The notes under the pieces were generated by a model that saw only the letters and a program-made list of their open reading frames with translations, was not told the origin of the DNA and ran no database searches. Shown here piece after piece: positions 18,242-26,757 of a stretch of 64,000 nt of DNA. This DNA is from Geothrix terrae (GTDB taxonomy: Bacteria > Acidobacteriota > Holophagae > Holophagales > Holophagaceae), in the NCBI RefSeq assembly GCF_022808775.1, contig NZ_JAKZLA010000007.1, positions 161,054-225,053 of the forward strand. The letters are read 5' to 3'. Every line of letters begins with the position of its first letter. The stretch's first letter is position 1. A program made the position numbers and the translations under genes.

Positions 18242-18510
18242 AGTGCCTTACAAAACCCCCACGAGGCCGCGCGAGGGTCGCCGGGCGAGCGAGGCGAGGA
18301 ACGCGAGGAGACGCGTAGCGGGTACTACGCGCGACGAGCGTGACGCGGCATCGCGGCGCCCGCCGGCCCTCGCCCGGAGGGAGAAAGCCAGGTGGGCGCC
18401 CCGCGGCGTCAGGGCCCTTGAACGATGTCCCGCATCGCCCTGCGGGCCCTTCCTTGCGGTGCATCCCACCTGGCTTTCTCGCGACCCCGTCGGGGTTTTG
18501 TAAGGCACTC
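18241..18510. mobile_element. MITE-like element with 30-bp terminal inverted repeats
   Basis: The ends, 18241-18270 and 18481-18510, are inverted copies matching 27 of 30 bases, with the outer 19 perfect (GAGTGCCTTACAAAACCCC). The trinucleotide TTA occurs directly outside both ends (18238-18240, 18511-18513), like a target-site duplication. Inside are two more large inverted pairs (18271-18287 with 18357-18373; 18381-18396 with 18465-18480, the latter perfect), plus a small GCGTAG/CTACGC hairpin. No transposase is encoded, so it would be non-autonomous. Confidence 0.75.
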
Positions 18511-18575
18511 TTAGGCGCCCGGAAGAGGCCAACGGCCGCTAAGCTGGCTGTCACCCCCTTCCCGCCGAGCCCCCA

Positions 18576-20147
18576 ATGCCACGCCATCGCACCTCCCGCT
18601 TCCGCGTCCTCCATCCCGGCTTCGGAACCTCCCGGTGGCAGCGCCTCCAGCAGCAGAGCGGCATCGTCCTCCTGGTCCTGGCGGGCCTGCTGACGGCGGG
18701 GGTGCTCTATTTCGCCCCCCGGTACTACCTGATGGATCAGATCGGCAACGCCCAGCAGGCCTACATGGAGGCCCACTGGGTGGACTTCGAGGCGGTGGAG
18801 CGGCACTGGAAGAGCCTGCCGATCCTCCACAGCATCCAGCGGGGCGATGAGGAGGACGTCCGCCGCTTTCTCGGCGACCAGCCCCTGGTGGTGGCCCTGC
18901 TGGACCGCTTCGAGGGGCGCCACCTCTGGGTCCGCGAGGGCGACCACCTGGTCCCCCCCCGGGACCCCGCCCAGACCCAGCAGTACCTGGGATGGATGAC
19001 CCACGCCGAGATGGCCCAGCGCTTCGAGTGGAACCCGCCGCGGGAGCAGGATCCAGACTTCGGGAAGGTGGCCACGGTGGTCCTGCTCTCGGACCGCTGG
19101 CTGGTGATCAAGCGCTGGCGGCCCGGGGCCCCGGAGGTGGAACGCGAGCTGGGCATCGCCCTGGCCCCGCGCCGGGCCCTGCGCATGGGGCTGCTCCGGG
19201 AGTCGGACGCCACGCGGAAGGATCTGAAGCCCCAGCCCTGGGGGGCCCAACCCAACCTCCAGGCCGATCCCCAGCGGCTCATCGCCCTGCCCCTCGGCTC
19301 CATCACCAAGACCAACGCCTTCGGAGAGGGCTGGTCCCTCGGCGGCGTGGCCTTCGACGACGACCAGGCGGCCTTCCGCCGGACGCTCAAGTCCCAGCGG
19401 CGCATGGTCTCCGGCGTGGCCCTCTCCGTGGGGCTGGCCATGCTGCTGGGCCTGTGGCTGCGGCACCGGACCCGGCGCAAGGCCGAGCTGGACGCCGACC
19501 GCATGGCCTCCATGACCCACAGCCTCAAGACACCCCTGGCCATCCTCAAGTTCCGCTGCGATTCCCTGCGCCTGGGCCGCCTCAGCCCCGAGCGGGCCGA
19601 CGAGGAGCTGCTCAAGATCGGCGAGGAGGTGGACCACCTCACCACCATCATCGAGACGGGCCTGCGGGTCATCCGGGGCGGCGGCGCCTCCGGCCCCCAC
19701 GGCCTGGCCACGCCCGCCTGGATCCGCGATGTGGTGGAGGATCTGCGCCCGGGATTCGAGGTCGAGAATCGGCCCCTGGAGATCCAGCTGGCGGAGGCAT
19801 CGGGACGGGCCCCGCTCCCGTCCCTGCGCTCGGCCCTGCTCACCCTGGTGGAGAACGCCCTGACCCACGGGCGGGGCCGGGTCACCCTGGAATCCTGGCG
19901 GACCCGGCGCCGCCTCTGCCTCCGGGTCACCGACGAGGGGGACGGGCTGGAACCCCACCAGCTCAAGGCCCTGGGCAAGCCCTTCCAGCGCCTGCGCTCC
20001 AAGGGGAAGGAGGGGTTCCTGCGGGAAGGCCAGGGGCTCGGCCTGAGCCTCCTGGTGCAGGTGGCGGAGCAGGAGGGCTGGGGCCTCTCCTTCACCTCTG
20101 CCCCGGGGGAGGGCCTCTCGGCCCTTCTGGAGGTTCCGGTCGCCTGA
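18576..20147 (+). CDS. Membrane sensor histidine kinase
   Basis: A 523-residue kinase with a transmembrane helix near residues 30-47, a periplasmic domain of about 230 residues without a family I recognise, and a second helix near 278-296. There is no clear HAMP domain before the HisKA region, where His315 in SMTHSLKTPL is the phosphoacceptor. The ATPase domain has ENALTHG (N box), DEGDGL (G1) and EGQGLGLSLL (G2). The nearest regulator is the OmpR-type gene at 21173, beyond a cytochrome gene, and may be its partner. Confidence 0.92.
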   Translation: MPRHRTSRFRVLHPGFGTSRWQRLQQQSGIVLLVLAGLLTAGVLYFAPRYYLMDQIGNAQQAYMEAHWVDFEAVERHWKSLPILHSIQRGDEEDVRRFLGDQPLVVALLDRFEGRHLWVREGDHLVPPRDPAQTQQYLGWMTHAEMAQRFEWNPPREQDPDFGKVATVVLLSDRWLVIKRWRPGAPEVERELGIALAPRRALRMGLLRESDATRKDLKPQPWGAQPNLQADPQRLIALPLGSITKTNAFGEGWSLGGVAFDDDQAAFRRTLKSQRRMVSGVALSVGLAMLLGLWLRHRTRRKAELDADRMASMTHSLKTPLAILKFRCDSLRLGRLSPERADEELLKIGEEVDHLTTIIETGLRVIRGGGASGPHGLATPAWIRDVVEDLRPGFEVENRPLEIQLAEASGRAPLPSLRSALLTLVENALTHGRGRVTLESWRTRRRLCLRVTDEGDGLEPHQLKALGKPFQRLRSKGKEGFLREGQGLGLSLLVQVAEQEGWGLSFTSAPGEGLSALLEVPVA

Positions 20148-20275
20148 CCCGAAGGCCTCCATCCCCGCTCGGTTTCCACCCATCTGGCACCTTCAGAGAT
20201 GACCAGGATCACGGGGCACGGCTCCTCCCGGGACCTACCATCAGGGCGGGCGATGCCCGCCCGATGGGGGAAGTC

Positions 20276-21076
20276 ATGGCGCGTTCATGGATGGGCCTCG
20301 TGGTTCTCAGCCTGGGCGTGGTGGCCGCCGAGCCACCGAAGCCCGTCCAGGTGCCCCTGAAGGCGCCCCAGGAGGCGACCATCCCCCCGGGGCCCGTCGG
20401 CGAGGCGATCCGCCTGGGCCAGAAGATCTTCACGAACACCCCCAGGTACGCTCCGGCGTACTCCGGGAATGCCCTCAGCTGCAGCAGCTGCCACCTGGAC
20501 GCCGGTAAGGCGCCCCATGCCGCGCCCATGGTGGGCCTCTGGGCCGTCTTCCCCACCTACCTGCCGCGGGCCGGACGCGTGGGAACCATGGAGGACCGCA
20601 TCAACGGCTGCTTCCTGCGTTCCATGAACGGCAAGCCCCTGCCGACCAGCAGCGAGGAGATGCGCGGCCTGCTCGCCTATGTCTGGTGGCTGTCCAAGGA
20701 CGTCCCCGTGGGCGCCGAGGTGGCGGGCCGGGGGAATCCGCCCCTGCAGGCTCCGGCGCCCGCGGATCCGGAACGCGGCAAGGCAGTCTATGCCCGGGCC
20801 TGCGCCGTCTGCCACGGGGAGGACGGCCAGGGCTCCGCGGACATTCCGCCGCTCTGGGGTCCCCGGTCCTTCAACCTCGGGGCCGGCATGGCCCGCACCA
20901 GCAAGGCCGCGGCCTTCGTGAAGGCCAACATGAGCGGGCTCGGCGGAACCGATCCCCTCACCGCCCAAGAGGCCTACGATGTGTCCGCCTACTTCACCCA
21001 TCAGCCCCGGCCGGACTTCCCCGGGAAGGTGAACGATTGGCCCCGCGGCGGGAAGCCTGCGGACAGCCGGTATTGA
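20276..21076 (+). CDS. TsdA-like dihaem cytochrome c
   Basis: Periplasmic dihaem cytochrome of 266 residues with a signal peptide ending near Ala18. Haem 1 site is CSSCH (69-73) within GNALSCSSCHLDAG, and haem 2 site is CAVCH (176-180). The stretch RINGCFLRSMNGK with Cys112 matches thiosulfate dehydrogenase TsdA, where this cysteine is the distal ligand of haem 1. TsdA interconverts thiosulfate and tetrathionate. The substrate here is inferred. An in-frame ATG four codons earlier is less likely, as GGGGGA precedes the chosen one. Confidence 0.85.
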   Translation: MARSWMGLVVLSLGVVAAEPPKPVQVPLKAPQEATIPPGPVGEAIRLGQKIFTNTPRYAPAYSGNALSCSSCHLDAGKAPHAAPMVGLWAVFPTYLPRAGRVGTMEDRINGCFLRSMNGKPLPTSSEEMRGLLAYVWWLSKDVPVGAEVAGRGNPPLQAPAPADPERGKAVYARACAVCHGEDGQGSADIPPLWGPRSFNLGAGMARTSKAAAFVKANMSGLGGTDPLTAQEAYDVSAYFTHQPRPDFPGKVNDWPRGGKPADSRY

Positions 21077-21172
21077 AGGAAGGCCCGCACTAGGAAATTG
21101 CAGCCGATCTAGCTTGCCTTTCCAAGGCAATGCTCGCATCTTGGATGAAGCACGATCCTTGAGCGAGATGCC

Positions 21173-21886
21173 GTGATCCACATCCTCGTGGTGGAGGATG
21201 AGCCCTCCCTCTGCCAACTCCTCGTCAACAACCTGAGCTTCGAAGGCTACTCCGTGGAGGCCGTGGAGGACGGTGTGCCCGCCCTGGCGGCCCACACGGC
21301 CCGGGCCGCGGATCTCATCGTGCTGGACCTGATGCTGCCCCAGCTGGACGGGTTCGAGGTTCTCCGCACCCTCCGGGACCGGCGGGACCACGTGCCTGTG
21401 CTCCTCCTCACGGCCCGGGGCGAAGAGGCGGATCGGGTGAAGGGCCTGAGCCTGGGGGCCGACGACTACCTGGTGAAGCCCTTCTCTGTGCTGGAGCTCG
21501 TCGCCCGGGTGAAGGCGATCCTGCGCCGGACCCGCCCCGTGGACCGGCCGACCCTGCTGCGGTCCGGCCCCTTCCGCTTCAACCTCCCGCGCCTGGAGGC
21601 CCGGCGGGAAGGGAGGCCCCTGGAGCTGACCCCCCGCGAGTTCCGCCTGCTGGAGATCCTCATCACCCACGCGGGCCGGACCCACAGCCGCAAGGAGCTG
21701 CTGCAGCTGGCCTGGGAGCCGGACGCCCGCCCCAGCGCCCGCACGGTGGACGTCCACATCGCCAACCTGCGCCGCAAGCTCGGCGAGGAGCTCGGTTCGC
21801 CCTGGATCACCACGGTCGGCGGCGAAGGCTACCGCTGGATCACCCCCGTGGAACCGGAGCCCGGCGGGACCGTGTCGAACGGGTAG
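21173..21886 (+). CDS. OmpR-family response regulator (GTG start)
   Basis: A 237-residue DNA-binding regulator. The receiver domain has the acidic pair ED near residues 8-9, the phosphoacceptor Asp52 in IVLDLMLPQLDG, Thr80 and Lys102 in VKPF. The C-terminal winged helix shows LTPREFRLLEILITHAGRTH and RTVDVHIANLRRKLG. The start is GTG, directly before IHILVVEDE. It probably pairs with the kinase at 18576, with the TsdA-like gene between them as a possible target. Confidence 0.95.
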   Translation: MIHILVVEDEPSLCQLLVNNLSFEGYSVEAVEDGVPALAAHTARAADLIVLDLMLPQLDGFEVLRTLRDRRDHVPVLLLTARGEEADRVKGLSLGADDYLVKPFSVLELVARVKAILRRTRPVDRPTLLRSGPFRFNLPRLEARREGRPLELTPREFRLLEILITHAGRTHSRKELLQLAWEPDARPSARTVDVHIANLRRKLGEELGSPWITTVGGEGYRWITPVEPEPGGTVSNG

Positions 21887-21911
21887 ACTGGACCTTCGTC
21901 CCCGAGGTCCG

Positions 21912-23240
21912 ATGGCGCCCTGGAACCCCCACAGCTGGCAGCGCTTTCCCGCCGCGCAGCAGCCGGCCTATGAGGATCCCTCCGAGCTGGAGGGCGTCCT
22001 GGCGCGGCTCCGCCGCATGCCCCCCCTGGTGGTGCCCCAGGAGGTGGACCGCCTCCGGGGCCTGCTGGCCGAGGCCGCTGCGGGCCGGCGCTTCCTCCTC
22101 CAGGGCGGCGACTGCGCGGAGCAGTTCAAGGACTGCACGGCGGAATCCATCGCAGGCAAGCTGCGGGTGCTGCTCCAGATGTCCGTGGCCCTCACCCACG
22201 GCGGGCGGAAGCCCGTGGTGCGGGTGGGCCGCATCGCCGGCCAGTTCGCCAAGCCCCGCAGCAAACCCACCGAGCTGGTGCGCGGCCGGGAGCTGCCCAG
22301 CTACCGCGGCGACCTCGTGAACGGGCTCGAGGCGGACGAGGCCGCGCGCCGGCCCGACCCCGGCCGCATGCTGGAGGCCTACTTCCACGCCTCCGCCACC
22401 CTGAACCACCTGCGGGCCCTGGCGGCTGGCGGCTACGCGGACCTGCACCACCCCGAACGCTGGGAGCTGCCCGGCGAGGCGGGCCGGGTGCCCGAGTACC
22501 GGCGCACCCTGGACCAGGTGCGCGAATCCCTGGACTTCCTGGAAGCCCTGGGCGGCGTGCAGCGGGACGCCCTGGAGCGCATCGACTTCTACACCAGCCA
22601 CGAGGCCCTGCTCCTGCCCTATGAGGAGGTCCTCACCCGCTGGGTGGGCGAGACCTCCGCCTACTACAACCTGGGGGCCCATACCCTCTGGGTGGGCGAG
22701 CGGACCCGCCAGCTGGACGGCGCCCACATCGAGTACCTCCGCGGCCTCCGCAACCCCATCGGCGTGAAGGTGGGCCCCAGCGCCACGCCCGAACACCTGG
22801 AGGCCCTGCTGGACCGCCTCGACCCCGACCGGGAGCCCGGGCGCATCACTCTCATCTCCCGCTTCGGCGCGGCGAAGATCCAGGCGGCCCTCCCGCCGCT
22901 CCTGAAGGCCGTCCAGGCCACGGACCATCCGGTCCTCTGGAGCTGCGACCCCATGCACGGCAACGGGGCCGAGAGCGCCCAGGGCCTCAAGACCCGCGAC
23001 TTCGGGGCCATCCTCTCGGAGCTGCGCCAGGCCTTCGAGATCCACCGGGACCACGGCTCGCACCTGGGCGGGGTCCACATCGAACTCACGGGCGAGGCCG
23101 TCACCGAGTGCACCGGCGGCAGCGAGGGCCTCTCCGAGGCGGACCTGGCCAAGGCCTACGAGACCGGCTGCGACCCGCGGCTGAACGGCACCCAGAGCCT
23201 GGAGATGGCCTTCCTCATCGCGGAGATGATGCGGGGCTAG
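21912..23240 (+). CDS. 3-deoxy-7-phosphoheptulonate synthase, class II
   Basis: First step of the shikimate pathway (phosphoenolpyruvate plus erythrose 4-phosphate). The 442-residue protein is of the plant/Mycobacterium class II type: it opens with WNPHSWQRFPAAQQPAYED, then FLLQGGDCAEQFKDC, RVGRIAGQFAKPRS, the metal and substrate region WSCDPMHGNGAES, and ends GTQSLEMAFLIAEMMRG. It overlaps the convergent next gene by 4 bases. No regulatory ACT domain is seen. Confidence 0.96.
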   Translation: MAPWNPHSWQRFPAAQQPAYEDPSELEGVLARLRRMPPLVVPQEVDRLRGLLAEAAAGRRFLLQGGDCAEQFKDCTAESIAGKLRVLLQMSVALTHGGRKPVVRVGRIAGQFAKPRSKPTELVRGRELPSYRGDLVNGLEADEAARRPDPGRMLEAYFHASATLNHLRALAAGGYADLHHPERWELPGEAGRVPEYRRTLDQVRESLDFLEALGGVQRDALERIDFYTSHEALLLPYEEVLTRWVGETSAYYNLGAHTLWVGERTRQLDGAHIEYLRGLRNPIGVKVGPSATPEHLEALLDRLDPDREPGRITLISRFGAAKIQAALPPLLKAVQATDHPVLWSCDPMHGNGAESAQGLKTRDFGAILSELRQAFEIHRDHGSHLGGVHIELTGEAVTECTGGSEGLSEADLAKAYETGCDPRLNGTQSLEMAFLIAEMMRG

Positions 23241-23689
23241 GCCCCGTCCGGAATCTCCGGTTCGACCAGCTGCGCCAGCAGCGTGAGCGACTCCTGCCAG
23301 CCCAGGTGGCAGGCCTCGGGCGGGATGACGGCCGGGATGCCCGACTGCACGATGTCCACCTCGGTGCCGACGGACACGGCTTTCAGGGAGATCGTCGTCT
23401 CCATGGCTCCGGGCAGGTTCGGATCGTCGAAGGTGTCCGTGTGCCGGATGCGCGTCCCGGGCACCAGCTCCAAATACTCGCCGCCGAAGCTGTGGCTGCT
23501 GCCCGTGCCGAAGTTCGTGAAGGACATCCGGTAGGTGCCGCCGACCTTCGCCTCCAGGTGGTGGACCTTCCCCGTGAACCCGTGGGGCGGAAGCCACTTG
23601 GCCATGGCATCCGGGTCGAGGAAGGCCCGGTAGACCTTGTCGGGGGTGGCGCGCAGCACGCGGTGGAGGCGGATGGTGTTCGTGGGCAT
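23237..23689 (-). CDS. SRPBCC (AHSA1-like) domain protein
   Basis: About 150 residues, starting MPTNTIRLHRVLRATPDKVY. The pattern of a strand, RAFLDPDAMAKWLPP, and GGTYRMSFTNFG is that of Aha1/START-like SRPBCC proteins that bind hydrophobic ligands. The open frame continues upstream but without family similarity. Its end overlaps the DAHP synthase gene. The ligand is unknown. Confidence 0.88.
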   Translation of the reverse strand: MPTNTIRLHRVLRATPDKVYRAFLDPDAMAKWLPPHGFTGKVHHLEAKVGGTYRMSFTNFGTGSSHSFGGEYLELVPGTRIRHTDTFDDPNLPGAMETTISLKAVSVGTEVDIVQSGIPAVIPPEACHLGWQESLTLLAQLVEPEIPDGA

Positions 23690-23788
23690 GGTCGCTCCTC
23701 TGGCGCTGGGCCGCAGGATAGCGCCGATGGAACTGTCGCGACACCCATTCCGGACCGGTCCAACCCGGACCAGTTCCTGAGCCATGGG

Positions 23789-24538
23789 TCAGTGCACGGT
23801 GGGGTGGATCCCCTCCGACCCGGCCCGCAGGATCAGGGTTTCGAAGGCCGTGCCCACCAGGACCTCGGCTCCCGGCAGCAGCTCCTGCAGGGGCTTGAGC
23901 TTCGGCACCGGCAGCAGCAGGGCCTCGCCCGGGCGGAGGGTCGGCAGCTCCAGGCCCTCCCAGGCCCCGAGGGGCGTGCTGCGGCGGGCGGCGCCGGCCC
24001 GCAGCTCCAGGCTCCCCTCCGGCCAGGCATCCACCATCCAGGCTCCCAGCAGGACGCTTCCACCGTCCTCCAGGGCCAGGCAGAACCCTGCCGCGCCCCC
24101 GCCCGCCAGGCCCAGGACCGCCAGGCCAGGGCGGGGCAGTTCCGCCAGCTCCGCCCCGGGTCCCCTCACCCGGAAGCGGTCGAGGGCGGTCCCATCGGCC
24201 CGGTGCAGCGCCGCGGGCCGGGGCAGGCAGGGCAGCAGGTCCGCGGACTCCGGGGATGGGGCCAGGGATTCCGGCAGGGTGCCGCGGCGCTCCCATTTCT
24301 CGGCGTAGGCCAGGGTCTGCTTGGCCCGGGCCAGGGCCCGGGCCCCGCCTTCCAGCAGGCGCCGGAGGCTTCCCGGGACCAGGGCCTCGGCCAGCCGCTC
24401 CGGGTCGCCCTCCCCCAGCTTGCGGAGGCGCATGGCCTCGATGCGGTTCAGGTCCGCCAGGCGGCCCGACGCCAGCCGGCCCACGAGCGTCCGGCGTTCC
24501 AGGGGCCCCTCGGCCCAGGCGGCGGTGCCCAGGAGCAT
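23789..24538 (-). CDS. Hypothetical protein
   Basis: A 249-residue Ala/Leu/Gly/Pro-rich frame with codon use like its neighbours, 4 bases downstream of the thioesterase gene and so probably co-transcribed. The first third is charged and helical (RLASGRLADLNRIEAMRLRK); the rest looks strand-rich. I see no motif that gives a function. The first ten residues might be the remains of a longer N-terminus or a poor signal peptide. Confidence 0.6.
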   Translation of the reverse strand: MLLGTAAWAEGPLERRTLVGRLASGRLADLNRIEAMRLRKLGEGDPERLAEALVPGSLRRLLEGGARALARAKQTLAYAEKWERRGTLPESLAPSPESADLLPCLPRPAALHRADGTALDRFRVRGPGAELAELPRPGLAVLGLAGGGAAGFCLALEDGGSVLLGAWMVDAWPEGSLELRAGAARRSTPLGAWEGLELPTLRPGEALLLPVPKLKPLQELLPGAEVLVGTAFETLILRAGSEGIHPTVH

Positions 24539-24542
24539 GGGG

Positions 24543-24938
24543 TCAGCTCTGGGCCTCGAGCCATTCCCGGGTCGAAGCCGAGAGCGGCTTGGGCCGGTTG
24601 GTGGCGAAGTCCAGCATCACCTGCACGCTCTTCCCCTCGGCGAACACCGGGCCGCCCAGCCCCTTGGTGAGGCGGTAGGCCAGGTCGAAGGAGCTGTTGC
24701 CCACCCGGGCGCAGTGGAGCTCCACCCGGACGTCGTCGCCCAGGAGGATCGGCATGCGGTAGTCCACCTCGATGCGCGCGATGAGGAAGCCTTCGTCCGT
24801 GAAGGCCCGGCCGCCCAGGAAGCTGCGCCACCACTGGAAGCGCCCCTGCTCCATGAAGCTCACCACCACGGCGTTGTTCACATGGCCCATGGCGTCCAGG
24901 TCGCTGAACCGCACCTCGATGGGATGGGAGAAGGGCAT
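24543..24938 (-). CDS. Hotdog-fold acyl-CoA thioesterase (4HBT family)
   Basis: A 131-residue single hotdog domain. The active-site motif DLDAMGHVNNAVVVSFMEQG, with Asp at the first position, is the classic 4-hydroxybenzoyl-CoA thioesterase/YbgC-like pattern, followed by IEVDYRMPILLGDDVRVE. It hydrolyses acyl-CoA or acyl-ACP thioesters; the substrate cannot be read from sequence. It is divergent from the DCC-family gene. Confidence 0.92.
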   Translation of the reverse strand: MPFSHPIEVRFSDLDAMGHVNNAVVVSFMEQGRFQWWRSFLGGRAFTDEGFLIARIEVDYRMPILLGDDVRVELHCARVGNSSFDLAYRLTKGLGGPVFAEGKSVQVMLDFATNRPKPLSASTREWLEAQS

Positions 24939-24989
24939 GGAGCCTCCGGAATCTCAACCTTACCGCCAACCGTGGCATGATGCGTCCCG

Positions 24990-25358
24990 ATGCCCGCGCC
25001 CCTGCTCCTCGCCTACGATCCGGCCTGCACCCTCTGCTGCCGCATGGCCCTCTGGCTGGCCCGGCGCGATCGCCGGGGGCTCCTGCACATCGCCTCCCTG
25101 CGCGATCCGGACCTGCTGGCCCTGGGACCCGAGTTGGCCGGGCACCCCCTGGAGACGGAAATCCACGGCCTCGACCTGGGCACGCGCCAGGTCTGGGCGG
25201 GGGCGGACCTCCTCCGGCCCATCGCCCGGCGGCTGCCGGGCTGGCGCTGGGCCGCGCCGCTGCTGGCGATCCCGGGCCTGCCCCAGCTGCTGAACCGGGT
25301 CTACCTGTGGGCGGCGGTCCGCCGCTTCCGCCGCACGGGCCGGCCGCCCTTCGCGTAG
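24990..25358 (+). CDS. DCC-family (DUF393) thiol-disulfide oxidoreductase-like protein
   Basis: A 122-residue protein opening with APLLLAYDPACTLCCRMALW, the YDxxCxxC signature of the DUF393/DCC family. The rest is basic and helical (LPGLPQLLNRVYLWAAVRR fits the family end). The family is predicted to be thioredoxin-like. Eleven bases separate it from the CPBP protease gene, so the two may be co-transcribed. Confidence 0.85.
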   Translation: MPAPLLLAYDPACTLCCRMALWLARRDRRGLLHIASLRDPDLLALGPELAGHPLETEIHGLDLGTRQVWAGADLLRPIARRLPGWRWAAPLLAIPGLPQLLNRVYLWAAVRRFRRTGRPPFA

Positions 25359-25368
25359 CCTGGGAGCC

Positions 25369-26715
25369 ATGGAACCCCTCACCCCGCGCCCCTGGCACCC
25401 GGACCGCCGCTGGGCCGATCCCCTCATCGCCTTCCTGACCCTCCTCGCCCTGATGGCCGCGGGCCTGACCCTCCGCGTCCGCCAAGAGGGGAACCACCGC
25501 CCCTCGGGCCGGACCACCCTCCAGGGCCAGATCCTCGAAGCCGGCCTGGCCGGATCCCACCTGCTGAGGGGCACCCCCATCCCATCCCAGGAATGGGCCA
25601 AGGCGCGACGCGGGGTGACGGACCCGTGGGACCGGTCCCTGCTCGCGGTGCTCATGGCGGAGGCGGGCGACCCGGCTGGGGCGCGGGAGCTCGTCCAGAC
25701 CAGCCTCCCGGCCGGTGCTGCGGGAGCGCGCTTCCAGCGCACCTTCGAGGCGGCCTATGAAGGCGCGCCGGTCCCGGACGCCGCCACGCGCGCCGAGGTC
25801 CAGCGGCGGCTGGGGAACGGCTACACGGCCCGCCTGCTGGAGGCCCGGCTGCGGGATCGGGAGGGGGGGCCAGGCGCCGGCGAGCCGCTGCGCGCCCAGG
25901 CCCGCGGCCTGCTGCTCACCCGCCTCGCCGCCCTGGGGGGCCTCGGGCTGCTGGTGATGGCCCTCGCCGCCGGAGGCCTCGCGGTGGGCATCTACCTCTG
26001 GGCCACGCGCCGGCAGCCGCCGACCCGGCCCCTGCCCGCCTGGGGTCTGTCGGGCCGGGCGGCGGCCCTGGTCTTCCTGGGCTGGTTCATGGCCTTCTTC
26101 GCGGCGGGCAACCTGGCCGGGCTCATCCTCATGCCCTGGCCTTCCCTGCGCTGGGCCGTCGTGCCCCTGGGCACCCTCCTCCATGCCGGGGTGGGCCTGC
26201 GGTTGCTGGGGTGGGCGGAAGGTCTCTCCTTCGCCGGGCTGTGGCGGCGGGTGGGGCCGCCGCCGACCCGCCGGGACTTGGCCTGGGCCGTGGCCTTCCT
26301 CGCCCTGGCCGTGTTCCTGGTGCTGGTGGTGGCCATGGCCACGAGCCAGGTGCTGAGGCCGGAGCAGAACCCCCAGCGGGACCTGCAGGAATTGTTGCGG
26401 GGGCTGGCAGGCTGGGGCCCCACCCTGGTCATGTTCATGGTGGTGGCGGGCGTGGCCCCCTTCTTCGAGGAATTCCTCTTCCGCGGGTTCCTGTTCCCCG
26501 TGCTGGCGCGGGGAGGCCGCGTCACCTTCGCCCTGGTCGCCTCGGCCCTGCTCTTCGGAGCCATCCACCTGCAGCCCGCGGGCCTGCCCATCCTCAGTAC
26601 GCTGGGCCTGGTGCTCGCCCTGGCCGTGCGGCGCACCGGCAGCCTCCGGCCCGCCATCCTCGTCCATGCCTGCTGGAACGGGTCGCTCTTCCTGCTGATG
26701 CGGGCCTTCTCCTGA
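25369..26715 (+). CDS. CPBP-family intramembrane metalloprotease
   Basis: A 448-residue membrane protein with GGGAG before the ATG. The N-terminal third has one transmembrane helix (ADPLIAFLTLLALMAAGLTL) and a soluble segment of about 120 residues. The C-terminal half has several helices with the CPBP/Abi motifs: FFEEFLFRG (EExxxR), then GAIHL, and HACWNGSLFL. Members cleave within membranes or act on prenylated or bacteriocin-related substrates. The long soluble insert before the protease domain is not typical of minimal members. Confidence 0.9.
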   Translation: MEPLTPRPWHPDRRWADPLIAFLTLLALMAAGLTLRVRQEGNHRPSGRTTLQGQILEAGLAGSHLLRGTPIPSQEWAKARRGVTDPWDRSLLAVLMAEAGDPAGARELVQTSLPAGAAGARFQRTFEAAYEGAPVPDAATRAEVQRRLGNGYTARLLEARLRDREGGPGAGEPLRAQARGLLLTRLAALGGLGLLVMALAAGGLAVGIYLWATRRQPPTRPLPAWGLSGRAAALVFLGWFMAFFAAGNLAGLILMPWPSLRWAVVPLGTLLHAGVGLRLLGWAEGLSFAGLWRRVGPPPTRRDLAWAVAFLALAVFLVLVVAMATSQVLRPEQNPQRDLQELLRGLAGWGPTLVMFMVVAGVAPFFEEFLFRGFLFPVLARGGRVTFALVASALLFGAIHLQPAGLPILSTLGLVLALAVRRTGSLRPAILVHACWNGSLFLLMRAFS

Positions 26716-26757
26716 GCCCGTCCTAAGCTGTTCCTGACGCCGTCCGGGGCCAGCCTC

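Noticed and set aside
23690..23788. Short GACCGG/CCGGTC-type inverted pairs between the SRPBCC gene and the hypothetical gene
   Set aside because: The pairs are short and imperfect, have no T-run, and do not match the repeat family.
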